A DNA stretch of 64,000 nt, taken from contig NZ_WWEM01000020.1 in assembly GCF_019308285.1 (NCBI RefSeq), positions 186,001-250,000 of the forward strand. The letters are read 5' to 3'. Each line of letters begins with the position of its first letter. The stretch's first letter is position 1. Origin of the DNA: Flavobacterium quisquiliarum (GTDB lineage: Bacteria; Bacteroidota; Bacteroidia; Flavobacteriales; Flavobacteriaceae). Positions 45,124-53,772 of the stretch are shown piece after piece. The notes beneath the pieces were generated by a model. That model saw nothing but the letters and a program-made list of their open reading frames with translations, made no database searches and was not told the DNA's origin. Position numbers and translations under genes: made by a program.

Positions 45124-45735
45124 CTAACTAATCCATGTTTCCCATTTTTCTATTATTTTCCACTTTCCATTTACTTTTTTCAAATAAATTGCTTTTCCAC
45201 TCCCGCAAAGTCCAGCGCAATGATAATTGAGTTGTATATAAGCTAATTTTCTATCTATCGAAAAAACGGGAATTGTCATTTGATAAAATCGATACAATTG
45301 ATGTTTTTTTCGCTTAGTAAGCATTTCTTCAATGGTAGTTGAATTCAATTTATTTATAAGTTTGTCTTCAATTTCTAATTTTTCAGGATTTAAATTTTGG
45401 TTTAATAGGTATAAAGAATCTTTTGGAGAGAATGTTTCTCCTGCTGTTTTATCACTTAGTAATGAAGTAATGTAAATATCTTGTGGCGGAGGTGGTGGTT
45501 GAGGTATCCCATCTTTTCTTTTTTCGGGAATAAAAATATTTAATTTTTTTAGTTCATTACAAAACATAGCAGAATCTTCATTCTTAGAAAAAACATCTAA
45601 ACTGTCCTGAATAATTACAGCTTCAACTACTTCATTAATATCTTTAATTTTTTCAGCGCTTAAATTATAGTTTTCCTTTTTGTTTTGGCAATTGTAAAAG
45701 GTTAGGACTATAAAAATGAAGATTATATTTTTCAT
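45124..45735 (-). CDS. Hypothetical lipoprotein with proline run and C-x3-C motif
   Basis: Not recognised. It is a 203 aa lipoprotein (lipobox FYN-Cys16, mature start CQNKKENY). The N-terminal half is acidic and helical; a run of prolines (GIPQPPPPPQDIYITSL, about 77-93) separates it from a C-terminal domain that ends YHCAGLCGSGKAIYL and GKWKIIEKWETW. This last part looks like a small beta-sheet of a simple exported sensor or binding domain. The two Cys in CAGLC could form a disulfide. It is convergent with the PUL. The minus-strand promoter box TATATTTG lies at 45768-45761, giving a short leader, so it is probably transcribed alone. Confidence 0.7.
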   Translation of the reverse strand: MKNIIFIFIVLTFYNCQNKKENYNLSAEKIKDINEVVEAVIIQDSLDVFSKNEDSAMFCNELKKLNIFIPEKRKDGIPQPPPPPQDIYITSLLSDKTAGETFSPKDSLYLLNQNLNPEKLEIEDKLINKLNSTTIEEMLTKRKKHQLYRFYQMTIPVFSIDRKLAYIQLNYHCAGLCGSGKAIYLKKVNGKWKIIEKWETWIS

Positions 45736-45760
45736 TAAAATAAAGGTTTGGGTTGTTTTT

Positions 45761-45768
45761 CAAATATA
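45761..45768 (-). promoter_or_regulatory. Minus-strand -7 box TATATTTG
   Basis: On the minus strand the bases 45768-45761 read TATATTTG, an exact TAnnTTTG match, about 26 bases before the ATG of the lipoprotein gene at 45735. No good -33 TTTG is seen. The box directly abuts the T-run of the terminator for the preceding minus-strand gene. Confidence 0.4.
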
Positions 45769-45807
45769 AAAAAAAGTACTCTTTAAAATGTTTTAAAAGA
45801 GCACTTT
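45768..45807 (-). terminator. Rho-independent terminator for the PKD lipoprotein gene
   Basis: On the minus strand AGTGCTCTTTTAAAA pairs with TTTTAAAGAGTACT (one mismatch, one bulge) and is followed by eight T. This is a textbook intrinsic terminator 22 bases after the stop of the gene at 45829-46593. Confidence 0.8.
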
Positions 45808-45828
45808 AATAAATATTACAATAGAAGA

Positions 45829-46593
45829 CTATTGCCAGTTTATATCCAAAATAAAAGTAACTTTTTGATTGGGCACCGATGGGTCATTATATTCTAAAGT
45901 AATTGTATTTGGATATTTGTTTGTACCAGTAGTATAATCTATCATTTTTGCAAACATATGACCACCAATTCTATAGCCAAACAATCCTTCTATTCTGCTT
46001 ATTGAAAATTCATATTCTTTAGATAAATCAGTAATTACTTTAGGACTTGATAGAGTCCATGAAAGTGGTAATTGTGTTTTTGAGATATTTTTAAATACTG
46101 AAGAAGATGTTTGGTCTTTATAAGTTTCTTCATCTACAATAGAAAATTGTACATTAAAACTATCCCATTTGTTGCCATTTTCATCACTAAAAGGCATCTC
46201 AGCGACAGTTACTTTTGTAATTTTTACAGTAGTTGGAGTAGTTGGGGTAATTGGCGTGATTTGTGCAGAAATTATTATTATTTTTTTTATGACTGCTATT
46301 CCGCCTGAACCAGATATGTTTAATTCTACTATATAAGTGCCAGGATAAATGTATGTATGGCTCGGGTTTTTCTCTAAGGAGGTTGTGTTATCGCCAAAAT
46401 CCCATAGATAATTTGTTGCATTTATAGATTCATTTAGAAAATCAATTTTTGTAGGTGATTTTCCATCACTTTTATGAGAGAACGCTGCAATTGGTTGTTC
46501 TTGAGGCTCATCAGGTAATCCATCATTGAAAGAACAAGCTAACAGGACAAGTGATATTATTAGACAGGCTAGTTTTTGTAAGTAATTTTTCAT
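45829..46593 (-). CDS. PKD-domain lipoprotein
   Basis: A 254 aa lipoprotein (lipobox LLA-Cys20). After an acidic linker (DGLPDEPQEQ) comes one PKD domain (about 35-110) with the signature YLWDFGDNTTSLEKNPSHTY and GTYIVEL. A Thr/Pro linker (TPITPTTPTT) leads to a C-terminal beta-rich domain (about 120-254) without a known match. PKD domains are surface adhesion or spacer modules, and the acidic residues soon after Cys fit surface exposure in Flavobacteriia. The C-terminal part may bind a ligand. It is transcribed opposite to its flanking operons and ends in a clear terminator. No functional link to the PUL is visible. Confidence 0.8.
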   Translation of the reverse strand: MKNYLQKLACLIISLVLLACSFNDGLPDEPQEQPIAAFSHKSDGKSPTKIDFLNESINATNYLWDFGDNTTSLEKNPSHTYIYPGTYIVELNISGSGGIAVIKKIIIISAQITPITPTTPTTVKITKVTVAEMPFSDENGNKWDSFNVQFSIVDEETYKDQTSSSVFKNISKTQLPLSWTLSSPKVITDLSKEYEFSISRIEGLFGYRIGGHMFAKMIDYTTGTNKYPNTITLEYNDPSVPNQKVTFILDINWQ

Positions 46594-46730
46594 TTTATTT
46601 AGTCTTAATTTTTGTAAAAATAATTAAAAAACAAATAAAAAAGTAGTTTAATTCTTATAATTATTGTTTTTTGTAATAATTCGTTCTACTTTTAAAGTTT
46701 TAAGGATTCTTATATATTTATAAAAACAAA

Positions 46731-47288
46731 ATGACACCAACTTTCTTCGAAAATCAAAAAGAATTTAGAAAATGGCTTGAGAAAAACCACAAAGACGAAA
46801 AAGAACTTTTGGTAGGTTTTTATAAAGTTACAAGTGGAAAGCCTTCTATGAGCTGGTCAGAATCTGTAGATCAGGCGCTTTGTTTTGGCTGGATAGATGG
46901 TGTCAGAAAATCTATTGACAAGGATAGTTATACGATTCGTTTTACTCCAAGAAAACCTTCCAGTATTTGGAGCGCCATTAATATTCAAAAAATGGAAGAC
47001 TTGACTAAAGCCGGGTTGATGACAGATGCCGGTTTAAAAGCCTTTAGCTTTAGAACCGAAAGTAAGTCCAAAATTTATTCGCACGAAAAAGAACCTGTTC
47101 CACTTGATTTGGAATATGAAAATCAATTTAAAAGTAACGCAATTGGTTGGGAATTTTTCCAAAAACAAGCACCTTCATACAAAAAAGTAATGATTCATTG
47201 GATTATGAGCGCAAAGCAGGAAAAGACCAGACAATCGCGTCTCGAAAAAACAATAAAAGAAAGCGAAAATCAAAAGAGAGTTCTGTAA
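46731..47288 (+). CDS. YdeI/OmpD-associated family protein
   Basis: A 185 aa cytoplasmic protein without signal peptide. It matches the YdeI/OmdA-type family: FRKWLEKNHKDEKELLVGFYKVTSGKPSMSWSESVDQALCFGWIDG (about 12-57) and FTPRKPSSIWSAINIQKMEDL (about 69-89) are its hallmarks, followed by the helical C-terminal part (WEFFQKQAPSYKKVMIHWIM, about 137-156) and a basic tail. Members are sometimes called bacteriocin-protection proteins, but the biochemical role is unclear. It is followed 48 bases later by a membrane protein gene, likely in the same transcript. Confidence 0.85.
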   Translation: MTPTFFENQKEFRKWLEKNHKDEKELLVGFYKVTSGKPSMSWSESVDQALCFGWIDGVRKSIDKDSYTIRFTPRKPSSIWSAINIQKMEDLTKAGLMTDAGLKAFSFRTESKSKIYSHEKEPVPLDLEYENQFKSNAIGWEFFQKQAPSYKKVMIHWIMSAKQEKTRQSRLEKTIKESENQKRVL

Positions 47289-47336
47289 AAGTTTCAATTG
47301 AAATTCCTATTTTAGTATTCTGACATAAAGTAAATT

Positions 47337-47984
47337 ATGGAAAAGCAAAATACCACAAAAATAGGAAATGAGGTTCTTTTAGGAATTATTTTAGCTCTGG
47401 AACTTTACGCACTTCCAACACAGTTTTATTTATTAATAGAACAATCTGAATTTACACTTTTCGGTGCGTTAGTCCGCTTTTTCAGTTTTTTTACGATTCT
47501 TACCAATTCTGTTGTTTTGATCTGCAGTACCTTTAATTTGTTTGGAAGAAGATTTAAGATAAGCGCTTTTTTCAGAAAGAATGCAACAATAACAGCTATA
47601 ACCGTTTATATTGTAATTGTGGGACTAGTTTTTAATTTATTACTTCGTCAAGTTGTCGATTTAAAAGGACTTCACAGAATTGTTAGCGAAATTTTTCATA
47701 CCGTTGTGCCTATTTTATTTTTCTTTTACTGGCTTTTTTATGTTGATTTGGAAAAGATTTCTTTTAAAACTATTATGCTTTGGCTGATTTACCCAATAAT
47801 TTATGTCGTTTATACCTTATTTCATGGTGTCTACACCGATTTTTATCCTTACCCTTTTATTGATGCTGTAAAGCTCGGTTTTCCCACAGCCATAACCAAC
47901 GGATTATTTGTTTTATTATCGTTTGTAATTTTATCCTATGTTTTAATTTTTGTCTCCAAACTGAAAAATATCCTCATTAGATAA
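47337..47984 (+). CDS. Pr6Pr-family six-helix membrane protein
   Basis: A 215 aa integral membrane protein with six clear hydrophobic helices (about 12-32, 41-65, 80-103, 117-137, 145-165 and 185-207). Landmarks include FFSFFTILTNSVVLICST (helix 2), EIFHTVVPILFFFYWLFY (helix 4) and the conserved-looking YPIIYVVYTLFHGVYTDFYPYPF. This matches the Pr6Pr family (FAR-17a/AIG1-like), whose bacterial role is unknown; eukaryotic relatives hydrolyse fatty acid esters of hydroxy fatty acids. A His (in EIFHT) and a Thr (in ILTN) lie where the catalytic pair of that family is expected, so an intramembrane hydrolase role is possible. Confidence 0.8.
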   Translation: MEKQNTTKIGNEVLLGIILALELYALPTQFYLLIEQSEFTLFGALVRFFSFFTILTNSVVLICSTFNLFGRRFKISAFFRKNATITAITVYIVIVGLVFNLLLRQVVDLKGLHRIVSEIFHTVVPILFFFYWLFYVDLEKISFKTIMLWLIYPIIYVVYTLFHGVYTDFYPYPFIDAVKLGFPTAITNGLFVLLSFVILSYVLIFVSKLKNILIR

Positions 47985-48198
47985 ATCCTTGATTATAAGA
48001 TTGTCCTTTTTCTAAAAACTAAAGAATCATATTTTTACGTAAATAGAAAGAAGATATTTTTTAGAAGAAAATTAGTAGAAAACAGCAAATGATGAAAAAT
48101 ACAAATCAGCATTTTATTCTTACTTTTTTGCAGTGGTTTAAGGAATTTGATGATAATTATTTGGTAAAAATGATGATTTGTTGATATAAAATTTATAT
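47985..48198. other. Spacer before the sigma factor gene
   Basis: A 214-base AT-rich spacer. It holds a 31-codon ATG frame (48089-48184) with no recognisable features, and at 48194-48201 an exact TAnnTTTG promoter box (TATATTTG) that overlaps the apparent TTG start of the sigma gene. No hairpin or palindromic repeat is present. Confidence 0.5.
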
Positions 48199-48765
48199 TT
48201 GCGCAAAGAAAGGAAGACGAAAATCAGCTCAGAACAAGAAAATATCAGAATTGATGAAACGTATTACAAAGAACTATTTTATTCTTTGTATCCACGTCTT
48301 GTGAGCTATAGTTTCTCTTTTGTAAAAGATAGTTTTCTCGCCGAAGAAGTGGTAGAAAACGTCATGTTGCAACTTTGGGAAAACCGAATCAAGTTCGAAA
48401 AAATAGTCGATGTCAAATCGTATCTCTATACAATGGTTCGCAATGGTTCTTTATTAGCTTTAAAAAAAGAACAAAAAGTAGTCGAATTAGATCATAAACT
48501 TTCAGACGAAACAGCAGAATTTGATTTTAATATTCTGGAAGACGAATTATATTCCACTTTAATAGACGCTTTAAACTCGCTGCCCGAAAAATGTAAAGAA
48601 GTTTTTGAACTTTCCTGTTTAGAAGGAATGAAATACAAAGATATAGCTGATCAGCTTAATATTTCCGTGAATACAGTGAAGTCTCAGCGTGCCCGCGCCA
48701 TAGAATTATTGAAGGAAAAACTTAAAAATCACTCCGAACTTTTATTTATTTTGCTTTTTCTTTAA
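48199..48765 (+). CDS. ECF-type RNA polymerase sigma factor (sigma-70 family, FecI-like)
   Basis: A 188 aa sigma factor with region 2 (about 22-65: YSLYPRLVSYSFSFVKD, AEEVVENVMLQLWENR) and region 4 (about 122-172: LNSLPEKCKEVFELSCLEG then MKYKDIADQLNISVNTVKSQ, a helix-turn-helix). It belongs to the Bacteroidota ECF group paired with FecR anti-sigma factors, and it directly precedes such a gene. It should activate the downstream susCD set when the STN-type receptor is occupied. The start is uncertain: the only upstream in-frame start is TTG 48199, which overlaps a TAnnTTTG box at 48194-48201. If that box is the promoter, translation must start further in, perhaps at a non-standard codon. Confidence 0.88.
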   Translation: MRKERKTKISSEQENIRIDETYYKELFYSLYPRLVSYSFSFVKDSFLAEEVVENVMLQLWENRIKFEKIVDVKSYLYTMVRNGSLLALKKEQKVVELDHKLSDETAEFDFNILEDELYSTLIDALNSLPEKCKEVFELSCLEGMKYKDIADQLNISVNTVKSQRARAIELLKEKLKNHSELLFILLFL

Positions 48766-48865
48766 AAAAAATCAAAATTCTTTCCACCCATTTTTGATAT
48801 TTCGTACTCTTAGTTATATAACATTTACTTAAACTGTTAATAACCGACACTTAATATCAAAAAAT

Positions 48866-50068
48866 ATGTCCCAAGGAAAGAAAGAAATCATAATCGCTAC
48901 TCTCATAAGAAAAGAACTGCTTACGGGAGAATTATCGATTGAAGAAAAGGCTTTTTTGCAAGAGTGGCTTTCTGTACCCGAAAATCAAGAATATTATCAG
49001 AAAATTATTGATTTAGAAACTTTAAAATCAAAAGAGAGATTATATAATGCGATTGATACTGATGCAGCATTCGAAAGAATTAAAGGAAAACTTGGTTTTG
49101 AAGATACGCCTATAATTTCTCTTTTCAATTATAAAAGAATATGGCAATATGCCGCTGTTTTGGTGTTTCTTGCAGGAATCACTTCTATTTTCTTTTATAT
49201 GAATAATGATGCAGCTTCAAAGAATCAAGAAGTGGTTGTAAAAAGTATTGAACCAAAATACAACAATCCAACTTTAGTGTTGGCTGATGGTACAGTGGTT
49301 TCCTTAGAACCAAAAAAGGAAAAAATTGTTTCTAAAAATGGAGTAATTTCCAATGTAAACAAAGTTTTGGTTTATGATGCCAAAGATCTAAAAGGAGTTA
49401 TTTCGACTGGAGACAATACTTTGATTGTTCCTGTTGGTGGCATTTACGCTGTCAGCCTTTCAGATGGAACAAAAGTTTGGTTGAACTCCAAATCTTCTTT
49501 AAAATATCCTGTAGAATTTAGCGGAAACAAAAGAACGGTAAACCTTGAAGGAGAAGCTTACTTTGAAGTAAGTAAAGATCCGCATAGTCCATTTACAGTA
49601 AAAACCAAATCTGGAAATGTAACTGTTTTAGGAACGCATTTCAATGTTAGCGCTTATGAAGAAGATAAAAACTTTGAAACAACGCTTGCAGAAGGAAAAG
49701 TAAAAGTTTCAGACATCAGTAAATCTAAGCCAGCAGAAGAAACTATTTTACAACCAGGACAGCAGGCAAGAGTTAAAAACGAAGCTTTGAGAGTGGTTGA
49801 AGTTGATCCGTCAGCTTATACAGCATGGAAAGACGGTAAGTTTTATTTTGAAAATGAAAACCTGAAAAACATTTTGATCAAAATGGCAAGATGGTACAAC
49901 TTTAAGGTGAAGTTCGAGCAAAAAGCATTAGAGCAGATTAAGTTTACGGGAATTGTTTTAAAAGATGAACCGATAGATAACTTTCTCGACGTAATTAGTA
50001 AATCATCCAATGTTAAATATAAAATAACCAAAGTAAACCAAATGTATGAAGTAACCGTAAGTAAGTAA
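48866..50068 (+). CDS. FecR-family anti-sigma factor
   Basis: A 400 aa inner membrane protein. The cytoplasmic N-terminal part (about 1-85) would hold the ECF sigma factor; a single membrane helix follows (about 92-110, YAAVLVFLAGITSIFFYM). The periplasmic part contains the FecR domain (about 175-275: GGIYAVSLSDGTKVWLNSKSS at 192 onward, NLEGEAYFEVSKDPHSPFTV, VTVLGTHFNVSAYEED) and a C-terminal DUF4974/STN-like domain (about 325-398: FYFENENLKNILIKMARWYN). It receives the signal from the STN domain of the neighbouring SusC and releases the sigma factor, as in the Fec system. The 100-base gap after the sigma gene is AT-rich; cotranscription is likely. Confidence 0.93.
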   Translation: MSQGKKEIIIATLIRKELLTGELSIEEKAFLQEWLSVPENQEYYQKIIDLETLKSKERLYNAIDTDAAFERIKGKLGFEDTPIISLFNYKRIWQYAAVLVFLAGITSIFFYMNNDAASKNQEVVVKSIEPKYNNPTLVLADGTVVSLEPKKEKIVSKNGVISNVNKVLVYDAKDLKGVISTGDNTLIVPVGGIYAVSLSDGTKVWLNSKSSLKYPVEFSGNKRTVNLEGEAYFEVSKDPHSPFTVKTKSGNVTVLGTHFNVSAYEEDKNFETTLAEGKVKVSDISKSKPAEETILQPGQQARVKNEALRVVEVDPSAYTAWKDGKFYFENENLKNILIKMARWYNFKVKFEQKALEQIKFTGIVLKDEPIDNFLDVISKSSNVKYKITKVNQMYEVTVSK

Positions 50069-50168
50069 AAAAAGAAAACCGGAAAATGTTGCAGCATTTC
50101 CCGGCAAGTATTTGTTCAGTCGAAAAAAAGAGTTCGAAATCCATTAACCAACCAAAACATTTAAAAGT

Positions 50169-53100
50169 ATGAAAAAAAACCTATCCGCAAAAGATTGTGG
50201 GGTAAAATCCGCGCTTTGGGATAAATTTCTTGACCTAATGAAGAAATCCCTAATATTATCGATATTTCTTTTTAATGTAGTCGCTTTTGCCTATGCGCAA
50301 AAAGTAACTATAAATGCAAGAAACCAATCTGTATCTGCCGTTTTAAAAACAATTACGAGAAAAACCAATGTAGAGTTTTTCTACAGTGATGATGTATTTG
50401 ATGCCCAGAGAAGAGTAAATATTTCTGTAAATAAAGCCGATGTTATGGCTGTTATCAAAGAATTAATTGGTAACGATTATAAAGCAGAATTTGTAAATAA
50501 TAAATTGATTGTTATTGCATTAAATCCAAAAGTAAAAACCAGCCAAACTTCTATAGTAGAAGAAAAAATAAAGATTAAAGGAGTTGTTACCAATTCAAAA
50601 AAAGAATTTTTAATTGGAGCAACTGTTTGGGTAAAGGGAACTAAAGATGGTGCTATTACCAATTTTGATGGTTCTTATGAAATCATGGCTAAAAAAGGCG
50701 ATGTTCTTGTTTTTGAGTATTTAGGATACAAAAAAACAGAGGTTACTGTTACGGATAGTTTGATTATCAATCCAGTTTTATTAGAAGATGTTAGCAAGCT
50801 TGATGAAGTAAAGATTGTTTCTACAGGATATCAAAAAATTGATAGAGAGCGCTCTACAGGATCTTATGTTGCAATTACAGCCAAAGATTTAGAAAAAGTT
50901 CCTGTAAACAATGTGCTTCACAGATTGGAAGGGCAAGTTGCTGGTCTGCAATTAAATATTCAGGATTCTGATAACACTTTTGTTTATGGAACTACATATG
51001 GAGATGGTCAAGGCAGAAATAGTTATAATCTTGCCATTAGAGGAAAATCTACTTTTGAAGGTACAACAGGGTCTAATGCAATGCCATTAATTGTACTTGA
51101 TGGTACGCCTACAGAATTAGATATCAGAACGATAAATCCGAATGATATTGAGAAAATTACTTTCTTAAAAGATGCAGCTTCGGCTTCTATTTACGGTGCA
51201 AGAGCGGCAAACGGAGTAATGGTAATTGATACTAAAAAAGGAAAACAGGGACAAACGAGAATCAATTTTTCTCAAAATTATGGTTTTTCGAATAAGCCTT
51301 CCTTATCAAAACTTCCATTAATGAATTCAGCTCAGGTTTTAAATTTAGAACAGGAATTTGTAGATAAAAATTTGGTTACAGATCCGGCAAGTATAACGTA
51401 TATGTTAGCTCCTCCTATTAGTCAGGGAATGGACTTGATGTTTCAATACAAACGCGGTGCTATCTCTGAAGCTCAGAGAAACGCCGGCTTAGATATATTG
51501 CGTAATCGTAATACTTATGGACAGACAGAACAGTATTTGCTCCAAGCATCATCCACGCAAAATTATAATTTATCGTTTAGTGGTGCACAAAATGATTACT
51601 CTTATTTCATGTCTGGATCGTATTCTAAAGAAGAAACTCAATCAAAAGGAAATAGCGGACAACGTTTGACTTTGTTATCAAATCAGGACTTTAAGCTTTT
51701 CAATTATTTAAAAATGAACACAAGCTTGAGAGGTTCTATTTTTAAATACAAAATGAATGGTTTAGGACTTTCTCCACTAGGAATTTCAGCAAATACGTTA
51801 TTGCCTTACGATCAAATTGTTGGAGATGATGGAAATTCAGTAAATTATTACCACCGTTATTATAGTGCACAAACTATGGCTTTGGAGCAACAGGGGTATT
51901 TACCATGGACTTACAATTATATAGATGAATTGAACAATAGCGATAAATCATCAAACGAATTAAATTTTGGTGCTACCATTTCGGCTACAGCTCCTTTATT
52001 AAAAGGTTTAGATGCTGTAGGAACTTATTCAATAGAAAATGCACGTACATCAAATGATAATATGTTCAATGAAAAGACATACTATGCACGTGATATGATT
52101 AACTCAGCAACTTCTATAAACAGTAATGGCGATTTAGTACATGCAATTCCGCTAGGAGGTATTTATCAAAATAACGAATTTGGAACAAGCAGTTATACGA
52201 TGAGAGGGCAATTAAATTATGATGGTATAATTGGCCAGGATCATTTGATTAATGCAATTGCAGGTATTGAAGCTAGAGAAACTAGAGAAAGTCAAGACAG
52301 TAGAACATTATTTGGATATAATCCAAAAACGCAAACTTCTGTAGATCTTCCATCGCTAAATTACGTTGATGTAAATGGATATAATTATACGCTACAGTAT
52401 GGTAACCAGCATAAAGATGTTCGCAGAAGATTTTTATCGTATTATGCAAATGCAGGCTATACTTATAAGAACAAATATACACTTACAGGAAGTGCCCGTT
52501 TAGATGACTACAACAATTTTGGAGTAGATAAAAAACTAAGAAGAACACCTTTATGGTCAACAGGAGCAAGATGGAATATTAAAGAAGAATCTTTTCTAAA
52601 AGACAGTAACTTATTTAACAGTTTAAGTTTAAGAGCTAGTTATGGTTACAATGGTAATATTAATATGGAAGTCTTTCCTTTTACCAATATAACTTTAAAT
52701 AATTTAGATAGTTTTTCACAGCTGCCTTATGCTTCAATAAGTAAGCCGGCAAATCCTAATTTACGTTGGGAAAAAACAGCAATCTTAAACTTAGGAGTAG
52801 ATTTCTCTATCTTAAACAGTAGATTAAGCGGTACTGTAGAATATTATAAAAAGAATAGTAAAGATTTGATCGTAGAGTTCCCAATTTCTCCATTTTATGG
52901 AGTTCAAAATAACTCGTTAACACAAAACGCAGCAACATTATCTGGAAATGGTGTCGATTTAAGTTTAAACGGAACTATTCTAAAAGCAAAAGATTTTTCT
53001 TGGAATGCTGGTCTTGTAGTTACATACAATACTACGGAAGTAACCGATTCTCGTTTTCAAAATTTCAGTCAGTATTTAAATGGATCAGGCGGAACACCGC

Positions 53101-53762
53101 CAGTTGAAGGTTATCCATTGGGCAGTGTCTTTGCTTTTAGATCAGCAGGATTAGATGCAACTGGTAGAACTCAGGTATATGATAAGTCTGGTAATATTGT
53201 AAACTCTTTTACTTCTTTAAAAGACATTGAGGATATGAAATACATGGGAACCAATATCCCTTCATATTTTGGAAGTTTTAGCCACACCTTTACGTATAAA
53301 AAATTGTCATTATATATTTTGGCAACTTACAAATTTGATTACGTAATGTTTAAACCAACTTATGGAGGTTATGTAGACAGATCAGGAAGATTTAGCAGAT
53401 ACGATTTAAATACGGATATTGACCAGAGATGGAGAACCCCAGGAGATGAGGCTACTACATCAGTTCCGGGAATTATAGGTTCATCTGGTGTAAGTCTTGT
53501 GAGATATTTGTCTTCAGATAACCGTATTATGGAAGGAGATCATATCCGTTTTAGAGAGCTTTCATTAAAATACGATTTAAATGACTTAATCAACAGAGGT
53601 TCTATAACAGGTGCTTCGGTAACTTTTACAGCTAGAAATCTTGGTTTCTTCTGGAGAAAAAACAAAGACGGTTTAGATCCTGACTTTTTACCTTACACGG
53701 GAACTAACATGAAATTGCCGGCAATGGCCATGTATTCAATTGGTTTTAATGTTAATTTTTAA
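50169..53762 (+). CDS. SusC/RagA-family TonB receptor with N-terminal STN signalling domain
   Basis: A 1197 aa transducer-type outer membrane receptor. The signal segment is at about 24-43 (MKKSLILSIFLF...AYA before Gln44); Met24 (50238) is an alternative start, but the long N-terminal basic stretch is common in this subgroup. Next come the STN domain (about 46-118: VTINARNQSVSAVLKTITRK, EFFYSDDVF), carboxypeptidase-like domain (about 135-205: IKGVVTNSKKEFLIGATVWV), junction VKIVSTGYQKIDRERSTGSY, plug (LKDAASASIYGARAANGVM) and a barrel ending GFNVNF. STN lets the receptor report ligand binding to FecR, so transport and gene activation are coupled. The ligand is unknown; the neighbours are redox and peptidase genes rather than glycosidases. 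Confidence 0.95.
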   Translation: MKKNLSAKDCGVKSALWDKFLDLMKKSLILSIFLFNVVAFAYAQKVTINARNQSVSAVLKTITRKTNVEFFYSDDVFDAQRRVNISVNKADVMAVIKELIGNDYKAEFVNNKLIVIALNPKVKTSQTSIVEEKIKIKGVVTNSKKEFLIGATVWVKGTKDGAITNFDGSYEIMAKKGDVLVFEYLGYKKTEVTVTDSLIINPVLLEDVSKLDEVKIVSTGYQKIDRERSTGSYVAITAKDLEKVPVNNVLHRLEGQVAGLQLNIQDSDNTFVYGTTYGDGQGRNSYNLAIRGKSTFEGTTGSNAMPLIVLDGTPTELDIRTINPNDIEKITFLKDAASASIYGARAANGVMVIDTKKGKQGQTRINFSQNYGFSNKPSLSKLPLMNSAQVLNLEQEFVDKNLVTDPASITYMLAPPISQGMDLMFQYKRGAISEAQRNAGLDILRNRNTYGQTEQYLLQASSTQNYNLSFSGAQNDYSYFMSGSYSKEETQSKGNSGQRLTLLSNQDFKLFNYLKMNTSLRGSIFKYKMNGLGLSPLGISANTLLPYDQIVGDDGNSVNYYHRYYSAQTMALEQQGYLPWTYNYIDELNNSDKSSNELNFGATISATAPLLKGLDAVGTYSIENARTSNDNMFNEKTYYARDMINSATSINSNGDLVHAIPLGGIYQNNEFGTSSYTMRGQLNYDGIIGQDHLINAIAGIEARETRESQDSRTLFGYNPKTQTSVDLPSLNYVDVNGYNYTLQYGNQHKDVRRRFLSYYANAGYTYKNKYTLTGSARLDDYNNFGVDKKLRRTPLWSTGARWNIKEESFLKDSNLFNSLSLRASYGYNGNINMEVFPFTNITLNNLDSFSQLPYASISKPANPNLRWEKTAILNLGVDFSILNSRLSGTVEYYKKNSKDLIVEFPISPFYGVQNNSLTQNAATLSGNGVDLSLNGTILKAKDFSWNAGLVVTYNTTEVTDSRFQNFSQYLNGSGGTPPVEGYPLGSVFAFRSAGLDATGRTQVYDKSGNIVNSFTSLKDIEDMKYMGTNIPSYFGSFSHTFTYKKLSLYILATYKFDYVMFKPTYGGYVDRSGRFSRYDLNTDIDQRWRTPGDEATTSVPGIIGSSGVSLVRYLSSDNRIMEGDHIRFRELSLKYDLNDLINRGSITGASVTFTARNLGFFWRKNKDGLDPDFLPYTGTNMKLPAMAMYSIGFNVNF

Positions 53763-53772
53763 TTTTTTAAAG

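Noticed and set aside
48089..48184. 31-codon ATG frame before the sigma gene
   Set aside because: No recognisable feature and expected by chance; kept only as a note in the spacer.
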